This document shows, piece by piece, positions 46,256 through 58,589 of a DNA stretch of 64,000 nucleotides. Each line of letters starts with the position of its first letter. The first letter of the stretch is position 1. This DNA comes from Laguncularia racemosa (lineage: Eukaryota > Streptophyta > Magnoliopsida > Myrtales > Combretaceae). The position numbers and the translations under genes are program-made. The notes beneath the pieces were generated by a model. It was not told the DNA's origin. It ran no database searches and was given only the letters and a program-made list of their open reading frames with translations. The stretch is taken from assembly GCA_037954665.1 (NCBI GenBank), contig JBBMOL010000118.1, forward strand, positions 2,356,001 through 2,420,000. Direction: 5' to 3'.

Positions 46256-47920
46256 GTATCCGAAATGCCACATGGATATCTAATTGCCATATGTTGATTA
46301 AATTAATAGCTTTTAGCATGTAATGCCATGTTCAAGTAGACACTTGTCATCCAATGGGGTTAGACAAAGTAGTGTTGCTAAATACAAAAACTTGAATTGG
46401 GCAATGAAATCACCACCATGAAAGTTTAGTTAGTTAATTAGAAAAAGGGTAAATTTTATATACTAAATGCGACATTATGTTGATAAGATAAACCAAAATA
46501 ATTTCAACAATTTCTCACTTGAGAGAGAGAGTTCTTCTTTTTTCTATTTCTACTTTATTTTTTATAAGAGAAGAAGAAAGAATTTAATCCCCTTTAAATA
46601 GGAAAACAAGGGTGAAAGGTCCTTTTTACGCTTCATTTTAAAAGAATTCATGGGGTGTTTGAAAAAGGATATTCAAGATGGATCATATGCAATTATGTCA
46701 AAGGCAAAGATGGATGACCATGAGATTGTTGTGATTAGCTTAAGTGGTTTTAATAGTAGTGATATAAACCCATGAATTAGATATTAGTGATATTAACTAT
46801 GATGGTCGAGATGTGAATATTATAGCAATAATGATGAGACGAAGTTAGATAGTGAGGAGTGTGTGACATGAACTAGAAAATTATAGTAATAGAAAACTAA
46901 AGAAAAAAAAGGCAAACTCTAATACCTCCAATGAAGAAGGTCTAAGAGCAAAATATTCATTCCAACTAACACATGAGCAACTTTGTTCAAACTAATGTGC
47001 TTAAGAGGAAGGATCATTAGGATATCAATCTCAACATCAACTAATGGGGTGGGTCCTTCCTAATAAGGAAGAAAATGGTGATGGAGTAAATGCATTAGCT
47101 GAAATGTGTACTATCTACATGGATATTGTGCACCACGAAAACAAGAGCACGGGCTAATCTCTACTTTGAAGTTACACACAAAGTTAAAAAAACTAGGATT
47201 TCTCTCCATAACCTTACTAAAAGGTTGATAAGAGAAGTAAATTGAGAAAAGAAAAAAGAAAAAGAAAACTCACAATTTAAGGTTTATGGTTCAATATTTA
47301 TTCATAAACTTAAAGCAACTACTTAACACATTGGTATTTATAGTGTTCCCATTTAGGTAAAGGACAAAAATGGAATACAGGTGGCTTTTGCAAGAGGTAC
47401 AAGAAATGAGATAGAAGCTAAGAGATAGGAAGGGAGGTAGATGGCGAGAACTCCCCATCAAAATCACTTACATTAGAGAAACCTTTCCAACATCAACACA
47501 CATTCAAGCACTAATAATCGAAGACTTGGTTGATCAATTTCAAAAATGCTCAATCAACATGGAGGAAAAAGAAGAAGGTGAACTAAGCATAAGCCTAAAT
47601 AATAGGTTTTCAATACCATGCAATAGCCATAGCTCTTTAGCATAGGCATTTGAATTATGATGGAATCTTTCTTTTGTTTCTTGCTTTCAATAAACATGTT
47701 CGATTCTCTTGATCATTTAATAAAATTATAGCTTTCATTTTCCTTCCAACATTTCTCCCTTTTCTATTAATTAATTTACCCTTCATTTTCTATACCTTTT
47801 TCAGATCTGATGCAATAAATGAAATCCAAGAATATCTCACACCTGTAGAAAATGAGAATGTCAATATCACTCCTGACCTTACTAGGTTAGTCATCAAGGA
47901 TGACGTCAAAAGCCATTGGG
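46256..47920. other. Unassigned AT-rich DNA
   Basis: No gene or LTR end is recognised. The last part leads into E8 pol and may contain its lost gag-protease. Confidence 0.45.
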
Positions 47921-47924
47921 GAAT

Positions 47925-50900
47925 ACAAGAAAGTTGGTGTCAATTTGAAAAGGGTAAAATCTCCATAGACAATTCGATAATAGAAATAAATTTTAGGATA
48001 AAAGATCTTAAGAAGTTAAAAATTGGGGCAAATCTAAATAATGAACAAAATCTAAATAATTAATAAAAGGAAAAGATGACCAAATTGCTATCAAAATACT
48101 TAGATGTGTTTGCATGGTCATATGCTAACATGCTTAAGTTGGATACTTCAATAGTTGTGCACAAATTGCCAATTAAAGAATACATGAAACCTAAAAAGAA
48201 GAAGATTAAAAGATTTAGACCAGATATCTTACTTAAAATCAAAGAAGAAAATAAAAAAGCTTTTAGAAGTAAGATTTATCAAAGTTTCAAATTCTCCAAA
48301 ATGGATAGCAAATGTAGTCCTAATCATCAAGAAAAATGAAAAAGCAAAAGTATGTGTGGATTTCAGGAACCTTAATCAAGCAACACTGAAGAATAACTTC
48401 CTATTGCCCCTACATAGATGTTTGGTAGACAATACGGCAAGAAATCATATCTTCTCATTCATTGATGGTTTCTCAAGGTACAATTAAATAAAAATGACAA
48501 AAGAAGACAAGACTAAGACTAAATTTATCATAACTTAAGGCACATTCTGCTACAAAAGTAATGTCCTGTTAGATTAAAGAATGTTAAGGCAACTTATCAA
48601 AGGGCAATGGTAACTCTCTTTCATAACATGATGCATAAAGAGCTTGAAGTTTATGTAGATGACATGATTGCCAAGTCCAAGGAAGGAGAGGACCATGTGG
48701 AAACCTTAAGGAAGTTATTTAAAAGACTTCAAAAGTATCAATTAAAGCTAAGTCTTAAAAAGTGTACTTTTGGAGTTACTTCGAGAAAGTTATTAGTTTT
48801 CATAGCTAGCAAAAGAGGTATCAAAGTAGACCTAGACAAGGTCAAAGCCATTCTCGAAAAGCCTTCTCCAAGCAATCTAAAGCAAGTCCAAAGATCGTTG
48901 GGGTGTTTGAATACATTACTAGGTTCATCTCACAATTAACCGATAAATGTCACCCATTATTCAAATTACTCAAGAAGAATGTGACAATTGAATGGAATCA
49001 CGAATGTGAGCGAGCCTTTACCTAAATAAAATCTTGCCTAATGAACCCCCCAATCTTAGTAACACCTACACTAGGACGTCCTTTAATTCTCTATTTGACA
49101 ATCTTACCAAAATCTATGGATGCATGCTAAGACAAACAGACAAAGCAAGGCAAAAGGAGCATGCCATTCATTACTTAAGCAAGAAATTCATAGAAAGAGA
49201 GCAAAAGTACACTAAGGTAGAAAAGACATGTAGCACCATGGTATGGGTTGTGCATCATCTTTACCAGTATATAATGTACTATTCGATTGAGTTATTGACC
49301 TAACATGATTCTTTGAGATATCTTGCTAATAAACCAACATTAATGGGAAGAACAACAAAGTGGAAAATGTTACTATAAGAGTTTGACATCACATATGTTG
49401 AGTAAAGCTCGGTCAAAGGTCAAGCCTTAGCTAATCAGTTAACTAAAAATCCAGTAGAAGGTAACTCTCACAAATTAGAGGTGCAATTCCTTCATGAAAG
49501 TGTATTAAGCACTAAAGAAGGACAAGAAAAGGAGGAATAAGAAGATACTGCTAAGGAATGAAAAATGTACTTCAATGGTGTAGCAAATGTGTTTAGATGC
49601 AGAATAGGAGCAATATTGGTGTCACCTAAAGGCAACTACTTCCCTGCAACAGCTAGAATCACATTCCCTTATACAAATAACATAGCAGAATATGAGGCAT
49701 GCATTATGGGACTTAAAAGGGACTTAGATATGGAAATCATAGATCTGAAGAGATATAGAGATTCTTACTTAATCATCCTTTAAACTCTCGAAAAAGGCAA
49801 ACAAAAGACAACAAGTTGATCCCATATAACAAACACTTGGAAGAGTTGATCTAGAAGTTTAAAGAAATCACCTTAACTTACATTTCCTAATCTCAATATC
49901 AATTTTCACATTGGCATCTATGCTTCGAGCCATAAATGGGATGGAAATACAATCCTTAAAAATAAAAGTCAATGGTAAACCCACTTTTCTAAATGACCAT
50001 TGAAGAAACTTATGATGCTAAGCCATGGTACATTGATTTTATGAATTACTTATAAAAAGGGGAAATTCTAGCAAGAACTAGTAAAGCAAATCAAAAAGCC
50101 TAGGAAAGATTAGCTATGCACTTCACGCTTAGTGATAATGCCCTTTATAGAAGATCATTTAACACTACCTTTTTATAGTGTGTTAATAAAGAAGAAGCCG
50201 ACAAATTGATGAAAGAAGTTCATAAAGGAGCATGTGGATCACACATAAATAGATATGTGCTAACCTGAAAAATTATGAGGTTAAGGTACTTCTATTTAAC
50301 CATGGAGTTCGATGCATCAAATACATATGCCACTGCCATCTTTACCAAGCGTACACTAATAAAATCAATGCTCCACCCTAGAAACTCCATGCAATGTTAG
50401 CCCCTTAACCATTGTCATGTTAGGCATAGATATAATTTGGCCAACAACAACAAAAGCTTCAAATGGTCATTGCTTTATATTGGTAACTATTGATTATTTC
50501 AAAAAGTAGGTTGAATCACCATCACATGTCAGCATCACTAAAAGAGTGGTCGCATGTTTTCTCAAAAGAGACATTATAACTCGATATGGGGCACTTGAAT
50601 CGATCATTACTAGCAATGGAACCAACTTAAGTAACAAATTGGTAATAGATGTTTGGAAACAATTTGGTATACAACATAGAAATTCATCCTCATACCAACC
50701 ACAAATGAATGGAGCAGTTGAGGCTGGCAATAAGAATATCAAAAAGTTAATAGAGAAAATGGCTATAACATATAAAGATTGGCATCCAATGCTACCTTTT
50801 GCATTAATGGCATATGGAACCTCAATCAAAACCTCTATAGGAGTCACACCATGCTCCTTAGTGCATGGAACTAAGCTATGTTACCGATGGAGGTTAGGAT

Positions 50901-51250
50901 ACCATCATTATATGTATTGGCAGAAACACAATTAGATGAAGCTAAATGGGTGAAGGAAAGAATTGAATAGCTTAACCTCATAGATGAATGAAGGCTATTA
51001 GCTTTATGTCATGGCCCATGTTATTGATAGAGAATGGTAAGGGCATTTAATAAGAAAGTATGCCCAAAAACCTTTGAAGTAGGAAATTTGGTTTTGAGGA
51101 AAGTGCTTGCAAATGCTCATAATCCGAGAAGAAATTCTCGTTGAGCTATGAAGAGCCATGTGTGGTTAAGAAAGTGTTCTCTAGAGGATCATTGATATTA
51201 ACAAGAATGGATGGAAGTAATTTGAGAGATTCCGTAAACTCTAAAATTAT
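47925..51250 (+). pseudogene. E8: Tat-lineage pol fragment (RT, two RNase H domains, integrase)
   Basis: Plus-strand blocks occur in order. The linker is IQESWCQFEKG and KKLKIGANL (47925-48040). Next come KYLDVFAWSYANM (48100), the RT front VCVDFRNLNQA (48350) and FSFIDGFSRYN (48450), and the RT catalytic box YVDDMIAKS (48650). The RT-linked RNase H gives AIHYLSKKF.EREQKYT (49170-49220). A second RNase H follows with NNIAEYEACIMGLK (49565-49783). Integrase has a finger (LMKEVHKGACGSH near 50210, CHCHLYQAY near 50330), core FLKRDIITRYG...IITSNGTN (50560-50620) and SSYQPQMNGAVEAGNK, and C-terminal NLVLRKVL (51090). Two RNase H domains in tandem mark the Tat branch. Frames are broken many times. 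No gag, protease or LTRs were recognised, so it is a fragment. Confidence 0.85.
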
Positions 51251-53408
51251 GAAGATGTATTATCCTTGAAGTTAATGGAAATTTTTATTTAAATCAATAG
51301 ACTGTCAATGTTCTTGGAATCCCTATGGCTGCTTTCTCATTTTCTGCACACTTTACCTTCCTCATACAACAGGAGCTTCGAGGATTTTAAACCAAATGTT
51401 GCAGGAGCCCATTTCCGTGCTCGTTATTTACTATCTTTGATCTTAAACAATTACAATCAACGGCTAAAATCATTTCGAGCTAAAAATTTTCAATTTAAAT
51501 CGTTGGATTGAGTTTTAACGCGGATCGTTGGAGTTTCAATTTTGAAACTCTGGCGAACTTATCCAAAAGCTTATCCATGAATTTAAATTCTTTTTATTTT
51601 TATCATTTTTTGACACGGATTAAGCTTCTAATCAAAGGTTGAACTCTGTCCTAATCCATTCTCATCCATGAATGGCCCTTAGATCAATTTTTGACGCGGA
51701 TTGTGAAATTCGAAAATCAAACTCCATGAACTCCGGCAAGCTTATCCATGGCCGTTTCGAGCTTTATCTTCCCGCCTTTCTTCGTCTCTAAATTAAATAG
51801 AACAAGTCAAGAAGACACACACTTGTAGTTGCCACCGTCATATCCATTTTCACTCACCACCATTACCAACCAAAACCACCTGAACCCAACTCGCACCACC
51901 TCGTAGCCAGCAACAAATCCAGAAAAATCATCAAAAACACTAAACTTTGATCCATTAAACCACTCTCGTTGGCCATCATTTACACCCACGTTGGGGAGCT
52001 TTGCCTTCCATCACCACAAGCCACACCTAAAACAACACTCAATTGCTACCCAATATCTCCAACCCGCAGCCCTCTCCGACAACCTCAACTGACCCATTTG
52101 AAAGCTACTGTCACTCGATTTCTGCTATTATAAAGCTGATTCCAATCACTTAAGGAAGCAGAGGTAAAAAGGTCCGACGAAGAATTTGGATTCGCCGATA
52201 GTCAGTGACGATCGAGCAAGCTCTGTTAGTTTGGTCTCAATTTCACTGTCCGAGCTAGTTTGAGTCCGAATTGACCTGTTGATCCCGCCAACTCTCTATT
52301 TATCATTACCCTTTATATTCTGAATAACCTTCTAACTATATTTTGTTCAACTTAGCTCTTCATTGCACTTTCGATCCTTTTAAATAATCTTTTGATTAAG
52401 CTCTATTAGTTGATTTTCAAAAGTAAAAATTTAGTAATGAGAATAAAAATACTTGCTACTATACACCATTTACACCAAAGTCTAACATTAATTTCAAACT
52501 CCATCTTCCCCAACAAAGTTGTAAGGAGTTTATCAAAGATTCAAGTAAGTTTTGTATTAAAAGATATGGGCAATTGAGAAGTGTTTTTAATATTTAAGAA
52601 TTGCCATTAGAATATTTATTTATCTATTTGATTTTTTTTTGGTTGAATCTCATAGATTATATGTTGAGTCATTTGATTATGAATAAGGCCTTGCAAAGGT
52701 TTCATATTGATAATGAAATAAAGTGTAGAAAATTTTAGAATATATGTTATAAATGGTTAGAACATAAAATATGAATTTTTTCAATCATTGTAAATTATAT
52801 ATGTCATGCTGCAAACACAAGTATGGCCAATTTGCCACATATTTATTCCTATATGGAAACTTGTAAGGTTTGTCTCCTACTCTCTCTAGGCCTTCAAGTT
52901 CAAATATAAGCACTTGAAAAATATTTTTCTCAAACGAGGCAAGCAAACACCTAGTAAATAACTATATTGCATTAAATATACATAGATGTCAAACATCATG
53001 AATCACATGCATGTACCTAAATCTATTGCAAAACCATTCATAAAACACACAACATAGTCCTAATGGCTTGAAACTTAGAGTAAGTCATGACTTTATGACA
53101 TTGGCCAAACTTAAATGACAAAGTTAATGAATGTAGGGAACAATTTGAATCCTTACCATCAAAAATATTAATAGTAAGTCTTACCTTAAGTTCACTACCC
53201 ATATTGTGTCATCAAGAGCACAATTTATACAACATTTAAGCCAATGTCCCATAACCACCAATTCATTTCATTGTAACTTAACTACTGTATCATCTTAGGA
53301 AACCATCCCTCTTAAGGCCAAGAAAACCCAATCCAATGTTGCTATCCACAAATCTCAATATGGTTAAGTACAAGCAACAAAAGAAATAATAGCCAAGTAG
53401 TTATTAGT
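51251..53408. other. Unassigned DNA after E8, possibly LTR-derived
   Basis: No gene is supported. At 51480-51760 an imperfect repeat carries TTTTGACGCGGATT-like words three times and CTCCGGCAAGCTTATCCATG-like words twice. A CA/CC-rich stretch at 51800-52100 resembles the transcribed part of an LTR, but no LTR ends were found. Confidence 0.4.
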
Positions 53409-53607
53409 CAATTTTCTAATCCTATAAGGATAAACAACTTGCAACAATATAGCTACTCACCTCTTTTTCCAAAAAAAAAAACCTTTCTTGTTGTTTGTTT
53501 CTCCACCATACAATTTTCCAATCCTATAAGGACAAACAACTTGCAACAATATAGCTACTCACCTCTTTTTTCCAACAAAACCTTTCTTGTTATTTGTTTC
53601 TCCACAA
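53409..53607 (+). repeat. Tandem duplication of about 100 bases
   Basis: Two near-identical copies (about 53409-53509 and 53510-53607) share CAATTTTCYAATCCTATAAGG and ACTTGCAACAATATAGCTAC, differing by a few bases and an A run. Confidence 0.85.
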
Positions 53608-54049
53608 TCTTCTTAAAATAATAAATCAACTAATTAATTTTGTAGCTATTATCCAATGTATTTTCATATGATTTTTACTTTTACATTTATTTCCTACCTT
53701 TCTATTAGCTCTTTTAATTTTAAAATAACCTATTAACTTATTATTAAATCTTCTATAAGTCATGTGCTAATTTATTAATAAAGAGATGTAGGTTAAAGGG
53801 ATAGGAATTAAAGGCAGTTGACTTTGCTTCCTGATGGGAAATTTTCCGACACCGTCAATGCTTTCAGAACTAGACTTGGATGATGATCCATATCGCTCAT
53901 ATTTTACTTCATTTCTTTATCTAATAAGTATTTGAGAAATAATCTTACAGGTACAATAATAATTCTCCATGGGATGCCAATATGTCCTACACTAGTTGAT
54001 GGCCATGGGACATCATCAGATTTTTCATTCAAAGGTTCGCTACGATTGT
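53608..54049. other. Noncoding DNA before E6
   Basis: No gene is supported. A short plus-strand stretch near 53920-53960 reads like a leucine-rich-repeat scrap but is too short to call. Confidence 0.4.
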
Positions 54050-54837
54050 TTCCATTTCGAAGTATTGGCTCAAGAAGATTTATAATATTTTGTACCTTGT
54101 AATTGTTCTATGAACTATTTTATGTTGTATTTCTTTTAGGACACTTTCATTTTGATTGTAATTTTCATTTAGGACCAACCACCCTAAAAGTGGCATAGTT
54201 GTAATTTTGTGCATTTTCTAACCCTAAAGGGAGCAAGTATAAATACTTGCTTAAAGTAGGGTTTAAGGAGGCCATTTTTTCAAATTTGACATGCACTCTT
54301 TCGTGAAGATTAGGGATCTCCTAATTTTCATTAGACTCTTATCAATTTCAACCCTAAGAGTTGAAATTATAGCGAGTGCAACACTTGAAATTATAAGTAA
54401 TATCAATCTCTTATTGTTGTGTTTCATTTCATCTCTAGTGAGTCATATCTAGGGTTGGATTGAAATCTTCTTGGTATCATTTGATTACATTTGTAATCAA
54501 GTTGTTATTTCCTAGTTAATTGGTATTGAGCATTTGTTGTTTACTATCAATTGTACTTAATTTTGAACCATGATTTGTATTCGGTGAAAAGGGGATCTTT
54601 GAGTTGAAAATTTTTTGTTCTTGTGTATCATTCACGTGGATTTACAGGTGATTAGTGTTATGTTGGAAGAAATTATCCTTGTGGAATTGTAATTGCATCA
54701 TTAAGTATTTGGATCTCATTACATTTTCACTAGGGTTCACACAATTTTTACCCTTTTGAACCGGTTTTGATTTTAAGAGTTGAAGTTGTTCCTTTGGTTC
54801 ATTTGCATGTGCTTAGACCTTGGTTTTAGGCACATCA
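54050..54837 (+). repeat. E6 5' LTR (left end approximate)
   Basis: Recognised from its end next to the primer-binding site and a TATA box, TATAAATA, at 54238-54245. The TATA box lies in a perfect inverted repeat: GCAAGTA, four bases, TACTTGC. Confidence 0.65.
54233..54250 (+). promoter_or_regulatory. TATA box inside an inverted repeat, E6 LTR
   Basis: GCAAGTATAAATACTTGC: 7-base arms around TAAA. The core promoter of E6 is thus symmetric. Confidence 0.6.
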
Positions 54838-54842
54838 TAATT

Positions 54843-54854
54843 TGGTATCAAAGC
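54843..54854 (+). other. E6 primer-binding site, initiator Met tRNA type
   Basis: TGGTATCAAAGC begins five bases after the LTR and differs by one G-to-A change from TGGTATCAGAGC. Confidence 0.75.
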
Positions 54855-56066
54855 TTGAGGTTTAAGAGGAGGGATTTGCAATTTGCAATTCAGAAATTTA
54901 GGATTCTTATTACCTTGATCCGAAAATTGTGCATTAAAGAATTGAATTGTTTCAATTGTGTTGTTGAAGTGATTTCCTTGTTGTTAATTGTTGTAGACGT
55001 GGAGTACTCACCATATTATTTGTCTGCTTAAGTTGATCGTGATTGGTTTAAGGGAAATCATCATTCGTAGGAAGTGAAATTTGAAGGCTAGGAAAGTGTT
55101 GTTTTGAAATCCTTGCCATGTGTTGTAGTGTTGTGTGTGACATTTGTGAATTCAGAATTGAGGAGAGTAATTTGCAATTTCCAGATTTGAGTAGTGTGGA
55201 AGAATGGAAGTTATTTGATTTCCAAAACAAGCATTAAGAGTGAAGGAGTTAATGTGTGTTTGTTTGAATTTGAAAATTACTTCTTACCAAATGTGGAAGG
55301 GTTGCAATTAGTGAAGTGGTTTGATTTTCAAATTTAAATTGCTGCCTTCTGTGTAAGTTGCGGTTTGGAATTGTGTTTGAAGTGAAGAATTTGCAACGTG
55401 TTGTCCTTGAATGTGCCTTAAGGAGGAGTAGTGAATTGATGAAGTTTGTGTTACATGTGACATATGTATTGTGTAAGTGGCGGTGTGAGTGTGTTGCACT
55501 TGAGGTGTTGTAAAGTGGTGTAACATTGTGTTGTATTTAGGGAGGTTGTTGCACCGTGACTTAAGAGACATGTATGTGGGGTTGTGTTTAGCAAATTTAG
55601 TGAAGGGTGTGTGTATTTTTGGCGTAGTTTTGTGTGTGTTGATTAGAGAATTGTTGCTAGTGGTGTAAATGGTTTTAGAACCATGAGCAAGGGAGTTTTG
55701 TGACGGTGGAGTTGTGCATTTGTGCTTGTGTTAAGGTGCTGCAATTTGTGATTTATTATAGTGTGAAACCTTAACAAGAAAGGAAGGTTTTGGGTGGTAG
55801 AATTTGAAATTCAAACAAGTCATTAAAGTGTGAAAGTAATTGACTAGTTACTTAAACACTTGTAGTTGAATTTAATTCTAACTACTTGAAAGTAGTTGTG
55901 TGTGTACTTCATTTAATGAACTTTACTTAGAGTACTAAATCATTTCCTTGTACCTAAAATTCTTTTTGGAACGTGAGCTATTGCATTATTGTGGTTATTA
56001 AATGTGTGGGTTGGTGTTGTTAAAGGAGTGTGCTGAAATTTGTGGGATTACTTCTTAAATCATAAC
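54855..56066 (+). other. E6 leader
   Basis: About 1.2 kb of GT-rich noncoding DNA (many GTGTGTT, TTGTGTT and GTGAAG words) between the primer-binding site and the gag start. No frame is supported. Confidence 0.6.
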
Positions 56067-56080
56067 ATGTCCAACGAAAG
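56067..56080 (+). pseudogene. E6 gag, first codons (cut off by E5)
   Basis: The ATG at 56067 and the next three codons precede E5. The same frame continues after the 3' target duplication at 62777, so this is the gag start. On the left side the frame runs instead into the open frame at the start of the E5 LTR. Confidence 0.75.
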
Positions 56081-56871
56081 TGATGAGAGCCATGATGGGA
56101 GCCAAGCCAAAAGATGGAATGTGGATCCTCTTGAAGTGCCACCTGGACCAATCACAAGAACTCGAGCGAAACAATTCAAGGAAGCACTTAACGGGTTGAT
56201 AAAGGATGTCCACGAAGCCGGAAAGGATTGGAGCAATCATGAAGTTGGAAAGGATTGGAACAACCATGGGAATGCCCTTGCTCTTGTACAAGTCATAACG
56301 GATACGGGTTGAAGAGGGCGTGTCTTTACAAGGCACGGCCATGTAGGAGTCTAAAGGTTACATAGAATCATACACGGTTAAAGGCACGGCCGTGTATATG
56401 CTTTACACCGGCTCCAACGCCACCGGCCTTTACTCCAACGCCGTCGGCCTTCACTCCTACGCCGCTAGCCTTTAAGTCCCTATTTTGTTATTTTTCCGCA
56501 ACTTAATGATGTTATGTCGTTTTGGGCCTGTATTGTTACAAATTGTAAACCCTACTATAAAGATCCTAGGGTTTAGAACAGATGGAACATAGAACATACA
56601 ACATTGAAGTTTGAAAAACACTTTTAAGAGAATTCCTCTCTTGGTTCCTTAAAGAACTAATCTAGAACTTATCGGATTTTCTTCCGTGCCGTTCATCCCG
56701 ACTTATCAATCGGTCTTTCATCCCGATTGTGGCGTCTACATATTATACCAAGGTTCTTGTCTCACTTATAGGCAACGGGTCGCGGTTTCCACTCGATTAT
56801 TTGGCATCTTGGGTAGCAATTCCGAACGTATTAGTATTGGGTTTCGTCACACGTTGGCGTGGTTCGTATCA
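56081..56871 (+). repeat. E5 5' LTR
   Basis: 791 bases. The first 232 bases repeat the pol tail frame (to 56312). U3 has CACGGCCGTG at 56385 and three GCC-rich units (CGCCACCGGCCTTTA, CGCCGTCGGCCTTCA, CGCCGCTAGCCTTTA) at 56410-56475. The TATA-like ACTATAAAGA lies near 56553. Confidence 0.93.
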
Positions 56872-56874
56872 GTT

Positions 56875-56887
56875 TGGTATCAGAGCC
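56875..56887 (+). other. E5 primer-binding site, initiator Met tRNA
   Basis: TGGTATCAGAGCC, a full match to the plant initiator Met-tRNA site, three bases after the LTR. Confidence 0.93.
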
Positions 56888-57336
56888 TAGGTTTGTTAAA
56901 ACATCAGTTCGGTTTGAGGAAGGTAATATCAAAACCCTAACTCCAATCATTCATATCAATTGTTCGTATTCAATTTCATAGTGTTAATTGTTTATTGAAA
57001 GTGTAGTACCTACTATTCAATTTTGTTACCAAAAAAAAAAAAAGAGGAACGTGATCAAGAGCAACAAATAAAGGCAACAAAAAAAAATCGGAAAGAAAAA
57101 GAGGAAAATTTCGAGCCCTAGAGATGTTTTGAACTCTACGGAAGGGAATTGGTGTAGTTTGGGTTAGTTCCAAGAGAATTGAGAAGAGGAATTGGCGAGT
57201 TGATATCATCATTGCTTGTGAGAATACACGAGTGACTGTGCGATATCATCCTTGGAGCGAAACACGTAAGGGAGTGTATCGTGAGGCTTAATCATATATA
57301 TATTTGTGTTCGTGCTAACCTTTTTCTGCAGGAACT

Positions 57337-58589
57337 ATGTCAAGACAACATTCTCCTGAAAGTGAAAGGGGAAGGTTTGATGCTAGGTTAGTGATTGAGG
57401 CATTGAGGGGTGAGATGAAGAGAATGTTTCAGGAGGGGATGAAACAAATTCATGAGACGGTAGAGCAAAGACTAGAGCAATCTAAAAACGTCTTCTAAGG
57501 GCGTAAGAGGGAGAGTTGTTCTAGGAGAGTACAAAGGGGTGGAGATGAAATGTCGGATGATGAATTTGATAAAACTTCTGTCGGGAGTTATAGAGGTTAT
57601 AGTGGTAGGAATAGAGGAACTAGGGATTGGGAAGATAGAGGAGATAGGAATAGAGAGGATAATCAATTGAGTAGTATAAAGATGAAGATTCCTCCTTTCC
57701 AAGGGAAGAATGATCCCAAGGCGTACTTAGAGTAGGAGAAGAAGGTAGAGATGGTGTTTGATTATCACAACTATAGTGGGAGAAAGAAAGTGAAACTTAC
57801 TACCATTGAATTTTCAGATTATGCCATAATGTGGTGGGATCAACTAATGTTGAATCGAAGAAGGAATGGCGAACCACCTATTGAGTCGTGGGAAGAGATG
57901 AAGAGGGTGATGAAGAAGCAGTTTGTGCCTGCGTATTACTATCGTGAACTGACAACAAATTGCAAACTCTTAGGTAGGGAAGTTGAAGTGTAGATGAGTA
58001 TTTCAAGGAGATGGAAGTTACGATGATCAGGGCGAATGTAGAGGAGGATAGAGAGGCTACCATGGCTAGGTTTCTTACTGGATTGAATAGAGAAATTCAA
58101 AATGTCGTAAAATTGCAGCATTATGTAGAATTGGAAGATATGGTTTATATGGCTATAAAGGTTGAGAACCAACACAGGAGGAAAAGCAATAGTACTGCAC
58201 GGTTTCAACAAGGTGCTGGTTCATCTACCTAGAAGACTAACCAATGGAAGAAGGAAGAAAAGCCTTTACCCACTAAACCAAAAGGAGAGCAGAGGCAAGT
58301 GGGTTCTACTCCTGGTAACCAAGGTAAACCTGATTCTTCTACTCCTAGAAATTGTGACATTAGATGTTTTAAATGCCAAGGTAGAGGCCATATTGCTAGT
58401 CAATGTCCGAATAGGCGTGTTATGATTCTATGTGATGATGGTGAGTATGAGACTGAGGGGGATAGTGAAGAGGATGATATGCCTCCATTAGAGGACTCTA
58501 GTGATGATGAGGAGCTTGTAATAGGGAAGTTAGTGGCAGTAGTGAAGCGAGCTTTGAATGTGCAGGTGAAGGAAGAAGAGGAGGTGTAA
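57337..58589 (+). pseudogene. E5 gag
   Basis: Starts at the ATG at 57337, just after a splice-acceptor-like TTTTTCTGCAG. Reads a helical N-terminus (LVIEALRGEMKRMFQEG), an Arg/Gly/Asp-rich linker (57580-57660), and the capsid core with MKIPPFQGKNDPKAYLE, VFDYHNYSGRKKVKL, YAIMWWDQLM and FVPAYYYREL. A frameshift near 57990 leads to MARFLTGLNREIQNVV, and the CCHC knuckle CFKCQGRGHIASQC is at 58366-58407. An acidic tail ends at a stop at 58587. Stops at 57496, 57734 and 58230 sit at expected Gln or Trp codons. Confidence 0.88.

Noticed and set aside
53920..53970. Leucine-rich-repeat scrap (LRNNLTGTI-like)
   Set aside because: Only about 13 residues, with no neighbouring repeat unit in frame; chance cannot be excluded.
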